Shown here: positions 27,255-34,718 of the stretch, piece by piece
Layout of the letters: each line of letters begins with the position of its first letter
How positions within the stretch are numbered: position 1 is the stretch's first letter
Origin: Nocardia terrae
GTDB lineage: Bacteria > Actinomycetota > Actinomycetes > Mycobacteriales > Mycobacteriaceae
DNA: 64,000 nt
Direction of reading: 5' to 3'
NCBI RefSeq assembly: GCF_009760405.1
Contig: NZ_WRPP01000001.1
Span: forward strand, 744,001 to 808,000
Program-made: the position numbers and the translations under genes
Notes under the pieces: generated by a model
Seen by the model: only the letters and a program-made list of their open reading frames with translations
Told to the model about the DNA's origin: nothing
Databases searched by the model: none

Positions 27255-27332
27255 ATGCCTCGCTCTCGTGTCCAGCTTGCCCTGATCGCACTTCTCGTTC
27301 TCGTAGTCGTCGCCTGGTTGTTCACTCGCTGA
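27255..27332 (+). CDS. possible 25-aa single-helix membrane peptide
   Basis: ATG 27255 begins one base after the preceding stop. The peptide is MPRSRVQL, then a hydrophobic helix ALIALLVLVVVAWLF, then TR: a positive N terminus and one membrane span, like known bacterial small membrane proteins. No homologue is recognised. The tight spacing favours translation by re-initiation; chance cannot be excluded at this length. Confidence 0.4.
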   Translation: MPRSRVQLALIALLVLVVVAWLFTR

Positions 27333-27367
27333 GCGAGTTTCGGTACCGCTGCGGCGAACTCTCCGCG

Positions 27368-27373
27368 TACTGT
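27368..27373 (+). promoter_or_regulatory. -10 hexamer TACTGT for the 85-aa protein gene (leaderless)
   Basis: TACTGT ends 8 bases before ATG 27382. Confidence 0.5.
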
Positions 27374-27381
27374 GCTGACCC

Positions 27382-27639
27382 ATGTCGACAACCGATGAAG
27401 GTCTGGAAGTGGAGACGCTGTTGTCCGAAGAGGACTTCGACGACGAGCCCCGTCTGATCGCCACGCACTACTGCGGCCCCGATGAGGCCATCGAAATGGT
27501 GAAGGCCGCCCAGCTGCTCGGTCTGGGCGTCAAGCTGAGCAACCGCATCCGCCCCGACGACGAAGACTCCGAGAGCGCCACCGAAGAGTGGCTCCTCGAC
27601 ATCTTCGAGACCCCGCCGGTCGTGGACGCCGAGGACTAG
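27382..27639 (+). CDS. conserved hypothetical acidic protein, 85 aa
   Basis: A small, very acidic, soluble protein with a conserved-looking core ATHYCGPDEAIEMVKAAQLL followed by LSNRIRPDDED. No catalytic motif is evident and I know no function for it. It keeps its position between the trehalase region and the sulfate transporter, as in mycobacteria. It is probably monocistronic, with its own leaderless promoter and a hairpin at its stop codon. Confidence 0.75.
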   Translation: MSTTDEGLEVETLLSEEDFDDEPRLIATHYCGPDEAIEMVKAAQLLGLGVKLSNRIRPDDEDSESATEEWLLDIFETPPVVDAED

Positions 27640-27682
27640 TAACCCCCCCGGGGTTACAAATGGGTGGGGGCTAAGCCCCCAC
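27639..27682. terminator. two hairpins between convergent genes
   Basis: The first stem is GTAACCCC (27639-27646) with GGGGTTAC (27650-27657), touching the stop codon of the 85-aa gene. The second is GTGGGGGC (27664-27671) with GCCCCCAC (27675-27682). Either could end transcription from both sides; neither has a strong T-run. Confidence 0.5.
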
Positions 27683-27688
27683 ACCCCC

Positions 27689-28729
27689 TTAGTCCGATCC
27701 CCGGATCCGCTTGCCCAACTTCGAAAGAGTTTCGCTGACTTCCTGACCCACCGTGCCGACCGTCTCGCCGAAATCTCGGCCCAGGTTGCGCACGGTGCGG
27801 ATCAGGGGGTCTTCGGACTGCTCGAAGTTCTGCCTGTAGGACCGTGCGGCGTGCTTGATCTCCTCGCTGATGCGGGCGTTCTTGTCCTGATCCCGGCGCG
27901 GGTACTGGCCGTCGAGGATCCGGTCGTAGTCGCCGCTGGCGATCCAGCGCCGCAACTCGGCGGCCCGCAGCACCGAGAACGGGTGGGTCTGCAGTTCCAG
28001 GTTGAGCAGTTTGAGGACGCCGTCGCGCAGGTCGCCCGCCCGGTCGTAGTCGTCGGCCTGGGCCAGGAAGGCGGCGTGGCTCATCTGGTCCACGCGGGAG
28101 CCGCCCGCCAGTTTCATGTGCACGCGCACCGACGCCTCCACGTCCTGCCCGACCAGCAGGCCGGCCCGGTCGCCGGAGAGTTCGGACTTGCGGCTCCACT
28201 CCATCAGCGCCGCCACGATGGCGCGAACCGCCCAGCCGCCCACGGGCATCCAGCCGATGCTGTCGGCGATCCGCATGAGGTGCATGAGCATGGTCCGGTA
28301 GACCGCGTGCCCGGACAGGGCGTGGCCGAGCTCGTGGCCGACCACGAAGCGCAGCTCCTCGGGGTCCAGCAGATCCAGCAGCCCGGTGGTGAGCACGATG
28401 AACGGCCGGTCCATGCCGATGGTGAAGGCATTGGCCTCCGGCTGCTGCAGCACGAACATCTCCGGCGTGCGCTGCGCGTCCAGGATCTTCACCGCGTCCT
28501 CGCGCAGCTGATGGACGTTCTTGAACTGCCGCTCGTCGACCCGCACTGCGGTCGCCAGATACATGAGCCGGTGCTGGCGCTCCTGCAGGAGTCCGGACAG
28601 CGTGCGCAGCAGGGTGTCGAAGCCGCTCAGCTGCCGCAGCCCGACCAGGGCGGTGCGGTCGGCGGGATGCTCCCAGGCGCGAGTGGAGATGCCGGGAAAC
28701 TCCCGGCGGAGTCGGTCGGGTGTGGTCAT
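27689..28729 (-). CDS. M48 family zinc metallopeptidase
   Basis: A 346-residue protein with the zinc motif HELGH at 132-136 (RFVVGHELGHALSGH) and a downstream Glu in SELSGDRAGLL as likely third zinc ligand. The pre-catalytic segment ANAFTIGMDRPFIVLTTGLL is typical of Ste24/HtpX-like peptidases. Hydrophobic patches near ~150-175 may dip into the membrane, but there is no clear multi-span topology or signal peptide. The C terminus is charged and helical. The substrate is unknown. The gene is divergent from the sulfate transporter operon. Confidence 0.88.
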   Translation of the reverse strand: MTTPDRLRREFPGISTRAWEHPADRTALVGLRQLSGFDTLLRTLSGLLQERQHRLMYLATAVRVDERQFKNVHQLREDAVKILDAQRTPEMFVLQQPEANAFTIGMDRPFIVLTTGLLDLLDPEELRFVVGHELGHALSGHAVYRTMLMHLMRIADSIGWMPVGGWAVRAIVAALMEWSRKSELSGDRAGLLVGQDVEASVRVHMKLAGGSRVDQMSHAAFLAQADDYDRAGDLRDGVLKLLNLELQTHPFSVLRAAELRRWIASGDYDRILDGQYPRRDQDKNARISEEIKHAARSYRQNFEQSEDPLIRTVRNLGRDFGETVGTVGQEVSETLSKLGKRIRGSD

Positions 28730-28807
28730 GGATTCCCCCGTTGGAGTCGGTCGGCGGCGCGATGTCGAGCCACCGGATACAGTCTGCCGCGTCCAAGCAA
28801 GGTTGTG

Positions 28808-28835
28808 CTCGAGCTGATTTCAACCCCAGCTCGAG
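28808..28835. promoter_or_regulatory. perfect inverted repeat upstream of the cys operon
   Basis: CTCGAGCTG (28808-28816) and CAGCTCGAG (28827-28835) form a perfect 9-bp inverted repeat with a 10-base spacer. It lies ~27 bases upstream of the leader -10, between divergent genes, and could bind a dimeric sulfur regulator. The protein is unknown. Confidence 0.4.
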
Positions 28836-28861
28836 ATTCGCAGCGCGACGTGCGGCTCTGC

Positions 28862-28867
28862 TAAAGT
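28862..28867 (+). promoter_or_regulatory. -10 hexamer TAAAGT for the cys leader peptide (leaderless)
   Basis: TAAAGT, preceded by TGC as an extended -10, ends 6 bases before GTG 28874, so the mRNA should begin at or next to the leader start codon. Confidence 0.55.
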
Positions 28868-28873
28868 CGCGAC

Positions 28874-28963
28874 GTGTCGTCGAGCGTTGTTCCCCAGGTC
28901 CGCCATGAATTGGCGTTGATCGCTGTGGGCTGCCTCGCGGTCGCGGACATCCACTGTCGCTGA
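28874..28963 (+). CDS. cysteine-containing leader peptide of the sulfate transporter operon
   Basis: A 29-codon ORF begins with GTG 28874 and ends GCLAVADIHCR before TGA. It carries two Cys in its last ten residues and lies 184 bases ahead of the sulfate-binding lipoprotein gene. The -10 spacing predicts a leaderless message, so translation starts at its 5' end. Leaderless Cys-bearing short ORFs upstream of sulfur-assimilation genes are known in mycobacteria as cysteine-responsive attenuators: low charged tRNA-Cys stalls the ribosome and opens the downstream start. The same mechanism is inferred here. Hairpins between leader and gene (for example 29106-29126) could be the switched structures. 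Confidence 0.6.
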   Translation: MSSSVVPQVRHELALIAVGCLAVADIHCR

Positions 28964-28996
28964 GATCCGACCGAGCCCGGCTGCCAGTCCTCTCAG

Positions 28997-29002
28997 TAGA
29001 CT
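28997..29002 (+). promoter_or_regulatory. second possible -10 (TAGACT) inside the cys leader
   Basis: TAGACT fits TANNNT and lies after the leader peptide stop, so it could drive subI independently of attenuation. The stem CCGCCGG (29106-29112) with CCGGCGG (29120-29126) follows, just before the subI ribosome-binding site AGGAAAGG. Confidence 0.3.
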
Positions 29003-29147
29003 TGCGCGCATTCTTTTCGCAGCTGTGCTCGTTCCGGCGGCCCTCGGGCCGGCAGCGCCACCGCCCCAAGGTCCTTCGGCGGGTCTACGCAGTGCCACGA
29101 TGTCCCCGCCGGCAGGTTTCCGGCGGTCGGTAGGAAAGGTTCCCTCG

Positions 29148-30188
29148 ATGTCCCGCAGTTCCCGGTCTCATCGCCGAAAGCTCGCGGTCGCCCTGGCGGC
29201 GGTCGCGGCGACCGTCCTCACCGCCTGCAGCGGCGGTCCGAGCGACACCGTCGGCGGCGGGGGCGCGGACGGCAGCGGCGGCACTCTCAACCTCTACGCG
29301 TACGCGACCCCGAAGCCCGGCTTCGACGCCGTGATCCCCGCGTTCGACAAGACCGAGCAGGGCAAAGGGGTGGAGATCCTCGCCTCCTACGGGGCGTCCG
29401 GGGATCAGTCCCGCAAGGTCAAGGACGGTGCGCAGGCCGACCTGGTGAACTTCTCGGTCGAGCCGGACGTGACCCGCCTGGTGGACGCGGGCCTGGTGGA
29501 TCCCGGCTGGAACCAGGACGCTACCAAGGGGATTCCGTTCGGTTCGGTCGTATCCCTGGTGGTGCGCAAGGGCAATCCCAAGGGAATCAAGGACTGGGAC
29601 GATCTGCTGCGGCCGGGCATCGAGGTGGTGACCCCGAATCCGTTCAGTTCCGGTTCGGCCAAGTGGAACCTGCTCGCGCCTTACGCCGCAGAGAGCGACG
29701 GCGGCAAGAACCCGCAGGCGGGCCTGGACTATCTGAGCAAGCTGATCTCGCCCGAGCATGTGAAGGTGCAGCCCAAGTCGGGCCGCGAGGCCACCGATAC
29801 CTTCCTGCAGGGCGTCGGCGACGTCCTGATCAGCTACGAGAACGAGGCGATCTTCTCCGAGCGCAAGGGCGACCCGATCGAGCATCTGATCCCGCCCACC
29901 ACCTTCAAGATCGAGAATCCGGTGGCGGTGCTGAAGAACAGCAAGAACCTGGAGAAGGCGGTGGCCTTCAAGGACTTCCTGTACACCACCGCGGGCCAGA
30001 CCGCCTGGGCCCAGGCCGGATTCCGGCCGGTGGACCCGAAGGTGGCCGCCGACTTCGCCGACGCCTTCCCGAAACCGCGGCAGCTGTGGACGATCGCCGA
30101 CCTGGGCGGCTGGAAGAGCGTGGACAAGGAGCTGTTCACGCCGGGTTCCGGCAGCATCGCGAGCATCTACGACAAGGCCACCAAGTAG
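29148..30188 (+). CDS. subI: sulfate ABC transporter substrate-binding lipoprotein
   Basis: A 346-residue periplasmic-type sulfate/thiosulfate-binding protein. The lipoprotein signal has an Arg/His-rich start, hydrophobic core AVALAAVAATV and lipobox LTAC, with Cys27 as the lipidated residue. The mature protein carries the Sbp/CysP signatures LVNFSVEPDVTRLVDAGLV and TPNPFSSGSAKWNLLAPY, where the latter's Ser/Trp contact the oxyanion. The start is ATG 29148, with AGGAAAGG upstream; the frame is open to 29025 without coding character. First gene of subI-cysT-cysW-cysA. Confidence 0.93.
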   Translation: MSRSSRSHRRKLAVALAAVAATVLTACSGGPSDTVGGGGADGSGGTLNLYAYATPKPGFDAVIPAFDKTEQGKGVEILASYGASGDQSRKVKDGAQADLVNFSVEPDVTRLVDAGLVDPGWNQDATKGIPFGSVVSLVVRKGNPKGIKDWDDLLRPGIEVVTPNPFSSGSAKWNLLAPYAAESDGGKNPQAGLDYLSKLISPEHVKVQPKSGREATDTFLQGVGDVLISYENEAIFSERKGDPIEHLIPPTTFKIENPVAVLKNSKNLEKAVAFKDFLYTTAGQTAWAQAGFRPVDPKVAADFADAFPKPRQLWTIADLGGWKSVDKELFTPGSGSIASIYDKATK

Positions 30189-30224
30189 TCGGGTGACCGG
30201 AACCACACAGGATACTGAGCAACT

Positions 30225-31130
30225 GTGAAAGACAGCAGCGGAACCGTCGAGGTCGAGCAGGACCCCGCCGATTCCAGAGTCTCCGAGGCGGCCCCCGCAT
30301 CCGTGGGCCGTCCGCGCCGCCGCAACTGGCTCCGGGTGAGCGGGTCGGTGGGCCCGCTCGGCATCGCCACCTCCGTGCTGTGGCTGAGCGTCATCGTGCT
30401 GCTGCCGCTGGCGGCATTGACCTTCCACTCCTTCAACGACGGGTGGTCGGGGTTCTGGGACGCGGTGACCGCGCCCGCCGCCCTCGACTCGCTGCGGGTG
30501 ACCGTGTTCGTGTCGATCCTGGTCGCCCTGGTGAACGTGGTGATGGGCACCCTCATCGCCTGGGTGCTGGTGCGCGACGAGTTCCCCGGTAAGGGGATCG
30601 TGAACGCGCTCATCGACCTCCCGTTCGCGCTGCCGACCATTGTGGCCAGCATCGTGCTGCTCGCGCTGTACGGGCCGCAGAGCCCGCTCGACATCCACCT
30701 CAATGCCACTCAGCCGGGCCTGGTGGTGGCGCTGGCCTTCGTGACGCTGCCGTTCGTGGTCCGCTCGGTGCAGCCGGTGCTCATCGAGGCCGACCGGGAT
30801 GTGGAGCAGGCCGCGGCCTCGCTGGGCGCGGACAACCTGACCACCTTCCGGCGCATCATCCTGCCGACGCTGGCCCCCGCCATCATCAGCGGCGGCGGCA
30901 TGGCCTTCGCCCGTGCCATCGGCGAATACGGGTCGGTCGTGCTGATCGGCGGCAATATCCCCAAGAAGACGCAGATGGCCTCGCAGTACATTCAGCAGCA
31001 GATCGAGGTGGACCGGCCGGTGAACGCCGCTGCGGTCTCGGTCGCGTTGCTCGCGATCTCGTTCGCCACCCTGCTGGTGCTGCGGCTGCTGTCGCAGCGC
31101 GCGTCCCGGCGAGAGCAGGAGTCGCAGTGA
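30225..31130 (+). CDS. cysT: sulfate ABC transporter permease CysT
   Basis: A 301-residue inner-membrane permease. After a ~45-residue cytosolic N terminus come six predicted helices. The EAA loop that docks the ATPase is at EQAAASLGADNLTTFRRIIL. GTG 30225 lies 36 bases after subI. The stop overlaps the cysW start by four bases (GTGA), so the two permeases are made together. With CysW it forms the heterodimeric channel for sulfate and thiosulfate. Confidence 0.93.
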   Translation: MKDSSGTVEVEQDPADSRVSEAAPASVGRPRRRNWLRVSGSVGPLGIATSVLWLSVIVLLPLAALTFHSFNDGWSGFWDAVTAPAALDSLRVTVFVSILVALVNVVMGTLIAWVLVRDEFPGKGIVNALIDLPFALPTIVASIVLLALYGPQSPLDIHLNATQPGLVVALAFVTLPFVVRSVQPVLIEADRDVEQAAASLGADNLTTFRRIILPTLAPAIISGGGMAFARAIGEYGSVVLIGGNIPKKTQMASQYIQQQIEVDRPVNAAAVSVALLAISFATLLVLRLLSQRASRREQESQ

Positions 31131-31933
31131 AACTGTCCACGCCGATCCGGCTTTCGCTGCGCACGCTGGCGCTCGGTTATCTGTTGCTGTTGCTGGTGCT
31201 GCCGCTGGGCATCATCTTCTGGCGGTCCTTCGAGAACGGGGTGGGGGCGTTCCTGGACTGGATCTCCACGCCCGCGGCCATTTCCGCGTTCAACCTGTCG
31301 ATGGTCATCTTGTTGATCGTGGTCCCGGTGAACGCGATCTTCGGCGTCTTCACCGCCCTCGCGCTGGTGCGCGGCCGCTTCCCGGGCCGGAACCTGGTAC
31401 AGGGCCTGGTGGACCTGCCGATCGCGACATCGCCCGTCGTGGTGGGTGTTTCGCTGATCCTGTTGTGGGGTGCGGGCGGCTGGCTGGGCGGGCTGGACAG
31501 CCACGGGTTGAAGATCATCTTCAATCTGCCCGGCATGGTGCTCGCCACCATTTTCGTGACGCTGCCGTTCGTGGTGCGCGAGGTGGAGCCGGTACTGCAC
31601 GAGATCGGTGACGATCAGGAGCTGGCGGCGGCCACGCTGGGCGCCTCGCGCTGGCAGACGTTCTGGCGGATCACCCTGCCGTCCATCCGCTGGGGTCTCA
31701 CCTACGGGATCGTCCTGACCGTCGCGCGCTCGCTCGGCGAATTCGGCGCGGTGATCATGGTTTCCACGGCGTTGCCGGGTAAGTCCCAGACGCTGACATT
31801 GCTGGTGAACAGCCGGTACGAGGACCACAACACCTTCGGCGCGTACTGCGCGGCGACCCTGCTCATGGGCATCGCCCTCGTTGTTCTTCTGCTCATGACC
31901 CTTCTAGAACGCAAGCGGGGCACTGCCAAATGA
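31127..31933 (+). CDS. cysW: sulfate ABC transporter permease CysW
   Basis: A 268-residue permease homologous to CysT, with six helices starting at [19 protein letters not shown] and the EAA loop in [20 protein letters not shown]. The segment [12 protein letters not shown] before the last helices is characteristic of CysW. GTG 31127 overlaps the cysT stop, and its own TGA overlaps the cysA ATG (ATGA), indicating coupling through the operon. Confidence 0.93.
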   Translation: MKLSTPIRLSLRTLALGYLLLLLVLPLGIIFWRSFENGVGAFLDWISTPAAISAFNLSMVILLIVVPVNAIFGVFTALALVRGRFPGRNLVQGLVDLPIATSPVVVGVSLILLWGAGGWLGGLDSHGLKIIFNLPGMVLATIFVTLPFVVREVEPVLHEIGDDQELAAATLGASRWQTFWRITLPSIRWGLTYGIVLTVARSLGEFGAVIMVSTALPGKSQTLTLLVNSRYEDHNTFGAYCAATLLMGIALVVLLLMTLLERKRGTAK

Positions 31934-32925
31934 TCACCGTGACCAATGCGAACAAGCGGTACGGCACCTTCGCCGCGCTCGACAATGTCAGCATCGACAT
32001 CCCGTCGGGTGAGCTGACCGCGCTGCTGGGGCCGTCGGGTTCGGGCAAGTCGACGCTGCTGCGCTCGATCGCGGGGCTGGAGACGCTGGACGACGGTGTC
32101 GTCACCATCGCGGGCAAGGACGTCACCGATGTGTCGCCGCAGAAGCGCGACATCGGTTTCGTGTTCCAGCATTACGCGGCGTTCAAGCACATGACCGTGC
32201 GCGACAATGTGGCCTTCGGGCTCAAGATCCGCAAGCGGCCCAAGCCCGAGATCAAGAAGAAGGTCGACGACCTGCTCGAGATCGTCGGCCTGGACGGCTT
32301 CCAGCACCGGTATCCGGCGCAGCTGTCGGGTGGTCAGCGCCAGCGCATGGCCCTGGCCCGCGCGCTCGCGGTGGACCCGCAGGTGCTGCTGCTGGACGAG
32401 CCCTTCGGCGCGCTGGACGCGAAAGTCCGTGCGGATCTTCGGACCTGGCTGCGCCGGTTGCACGAGGAGGTGCACGTCACCACCGTCCTGGTCACCCACG
32501 ACCAGGAGGAGGCCCTCGATGTGGCCGACCGCATCGCGGTCATGAACAAGGGCCGCATCGAGCAGGTCGGCACCCCGGCCGACGTGTACGACCGGCCCGC
32601 CAACGAGTTCGTCATGTCGTTCCTGGGCGCGGTGGCCAAGCTGAACGGGCATCTGGTGCGGCCGCACGACATTCGCGTGGGCCGGGATCCGAGCATGGCG
32701 CTGGCCGCGCACGAGGGCACCGCGGAGTCGGCCGGGGTCACCCGGGCGACGGTGGAGCGGGTCGTGCAGCTGGGCTTCGAGGTGCGGGTCGAGCTGCGCA
32801 ATGCCGCGACCGGCGATCTGTTCACCGCGCAGGTCACCCGCGGTGACGCGGCCGCGCTGCACCTGGCCGAGGGCGAGACCGTCTATGCCCGCGCCACCCA
32901 GATCCCGGAGCTCCCGGTCTCGTAA
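31930..32925 (+). CDS. cysA: sulfate/thiosulfate ABC transporter ATP-binding protein
   Basis: A 331-residue ATPase. The nucleotide-binding domain has Walker [10 protein letters not shown] (Lys40), Q-loop FVFQHYAAF, signature LSGGQRQRM and Walker [12 protein letters not shown], with the switch His in VTHDQEEA. The C-terminal ~90 residues form a regulatory beta-domain (TOBE-like), as in CysA from other bacteria. It powers the SubI/CysT/CysW importer at the inner membrane. Last gene of the operon; a stem-loop follows. Confidence 0.93.
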   Translation: MITVTNANKRYGTFAALDNVSIDIPSGELTALLGPSGSGKSTLLRSIAGLETLDDGVVTIAGKDVTDVSPQKRDIGFVFQHYAAFKHMTVRDNVAFGLKIRKRPKPEIKKKVDDLLEIVGLDGFQHRYPAQLSGGQRQRMALARALAVDPQVLLLDEPFGALDAKVRADLRTWLRRLHEEVHVTTVLVTHDQEEALDVADRIAVMNKGRIEQVGTPADVYDRPANEFVMSFLGAVAKLNGHLVRPHDIRVGRDPSMALAAHEGTAESAGVTRATVERVVQLGFEVRVELRNAATGDLFTAQVTRGDAAALHLAEGETVYARATQIPELPVS

Positions 32926-32937
32926 GTTCGTCCTGTT

Positions 32938-32972
32938 CAGGAGATTTCGACGGAAAGTCGCGAATCTCCCTG
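32938..32972 (+). terminator. stem-loop after cysA
   Basis: CAGGAGATT (32938-32946) pairs with AATCTCCCTG (32963-32972), with one bulged base and a possible inner TCGAC/GTCGCGA pairing. No T-run follows. Confidence 0.45.
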
Positions 32973-33074
32973 AGCCGAGAGTTTTTGGCGAGTTGCCCCG
33001 ACGCAGGTACGACGGGCCCCGCGCTGCCGTAGCGTGAGGCCCGAAACGTGCAGGTCCAGAGGGGATAATCGGAC

Positions 33075-34637
33075 GTGACGAGTGCGGGTGGCAAACGCGT
33101 CGGGATCATCGGCGCGGGTATCGCGGGGCTGGTGACCGCGAAGGTCATGCGGGATGACGGATTCGACGTCGTCGTCTTCGACAAGGAGGACGCGGCGGGC
33201 GGTGTCTGGATCGAGGCGCGCACCTATCCGGGGCTGCGCACCAACAACTCCCGGGATACCTACGCCTACTCCGAACACCCGTACCCGGAGTCGTCGGACG
33301 TGTTTCCGACCGCCGGGCAGGTGCGCGAGTACCTGGCCTCGTACGTGGAACGGTTCGGGCTCTCGGCGCTGCTGCGGCTGTCCACCGAGGTGATCCGGGT
33401 GACCGAGGTGGACGACGGGTTCGAGCTGAAGGTGGTCGGTCCCGAGGGGGTCGAGGATCTGCGCTTCGATTTCGTGGTGGTGTGCGCGGGGGTGTTCTCC
33501 ACCCCGCGGATTCCGGATATCGAGGGCCGCGCCGAGTTCGGGGGAGTGGTGCTGCACTCCAGCCAGGCGACCGACCCATCGGTATTCGCCGGTCGGCGGG
33601 TGATCGTCGTCGGGGCCGGGAAATCGGCGCTGGACTGCGCCGCATACGCGGGCGAGCACGCGCGCGAGTGCACGCTGGTGTTCCGCAAGGCCCATCCCAT
33701 GCTGCCGCGGTTCATGCCGGGCGGGGTGCCCTCGGATCGGATCGTGTTGAACCGCTTCACCGAATCCTTCTTCCGGTATCACCGGCAGACCCGGATCGAG
33801 CGGTTCCTGCACGGGCCCGGTAAAGGGATCACCGAGAAATACTGGCGGCTGCTCTCGGCCTACCTGCGCTTGCTGCTGCGGTCGCCGAAGATCATGACCC
33901 CCGACGCGCCGCTGCCCGCGGGGATCGAGAATCTCGGTGTCAGCGACGAGTTCTTCCGGATGGCCAGGCGGCGGCGGATCGCCCTGCGGCGGGACCGGAT
34001 CGCGGCGTTTCCCGGCGGCACGGCCGTCGAACTGGCCGGGGGCACGCGGCTCGACGCCGATGTCGTGGTGTTCGCCACCGGCTGGCGGCAGGAACTGGAA
34101 TTCCTTGCGCCCGAGCTGGAGAAGACGGTGCGGACCGAGGGGCGGTTCCAGCTCTACCGCCATATTCTGCCGCCGACGCTGCCGCGGCTCGGCTTCATCG
34201 GCTACGCCTCCTCCGACGCCTGCCAGCTCACCGCGGAAATCTCCGCGCACTGGCTGTCCCAGCACTTCCTGGGTGAGCTGGCGCTGCCGAAGGCCGACGA
34301 CATGCACTCCGAGATCACCCGGGTCGGCAAGTGGCTGGGCGAGGTCATGCCCGCGCGGCCGGAGGGCTACTACCTCGGCCCGTACCTGACCCACCACATC
34401 GACGAACTGATGCGCGACATGGGATTGCCGGTGCGGCGGACCGACAACTTCGTGTCCGAGTACTTCGACACGCTGCTGCCCGGTCGCTACGCCGATCTCG
34501 CCGAGGAGCGCCTGCAGCTGCGCGTGCGCGGTTCGCGCCGTCGCCGGTACATGAGCGCGGGACGCTCGCTGGGCGGGCTCGCGGCGCTCACCCTGGCCTA
34601 CGCGGCCTATCGCCGCCTTCGTGGATCGTCGAACTGA
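33075..34637 (+). CDS. flavin-containing monooxygenase-like FAD/NAD(P)-binding protein
   Basis: A 520-residue protein of the class B flavin monooxygenase type. It has the FAD-binding GIIGAGIAGL at ~10-19, then the segment GGVWIEARTYPGLRTNNSRD, in which the Trp-Pro-Gly-Asn pattern is shared with Baeyer-Villiger-like enzymes. The NADP Rossmann motif VVGAGKSALD is at ~178-187, and VFATGWR is the usual late ATG(W) motif. It should oxidise a lipophilic substrate using NADPH and oxygen; which one is unknown. A hydrophobic C terminus (LGGLAALTLAYAAYR) may tether it to the membrane. GTG 33075 has GAGGGG upstream. Confidence 0.85.
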   Translation: MTSAGGKRVGIIGAGIAGLVTAKVMRDDGFDVVVFDKEDAAGGVWIEARTYPGLRTNNSRDTYAYSEHPYPESSDVFPTAGQVREYLASYVERFGLSALLRLSTEVIRVTEVDDGFELKVVGPEGVEDLRFDFVVVCAGVFSTPRIPDIEGRAEFGGVVLHSSQATDPSVFAGRRVIVVGAGKSALDCAAYAGEHARECTLVFRKAHPMLPRFMPGGVPSDRIVLNRFTESFFRYHRQTRIERFLHGPGKGITEKYWRLLSAYLRLLLRSPKIMTPDAPLPAGIENLGVSDEFFRMARRRRIALRRDRIAAFPGGTAVELAGGTRLDADVVVFATGWRQELEFLAPELEKTVRTEGRFQLYRHILPPTLPRLGFIGYASSDACQLTAEISAHWLSQHFLGELALPKADDMHSEITRVGKWLGEVMPARPEGYYLGPYLTHHIDELMRDMGLPVRRTDNFVSEYFDTLLPGRYADLAEERLQLRVRGSRRRRYMSAGRSLGGLAALTLAYAAYRRLRGSSN

Positions 34638-34718
34638 GCGCTACCGAACGCTGACGCCCGGCCGACCGCCGCGCATGCCGGAATGACAAGGGTGTCGCGG
34701 GGATGGTCCGGCTGACGC

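Noticed and set aside
28730..29147. Metabolite riboswitch (SAM type) upstream of the sulfate transporter
   Set aside because: I could not find the conserved SAM-riboswitch core; the leaderless Cys leader ORF explains the region better.
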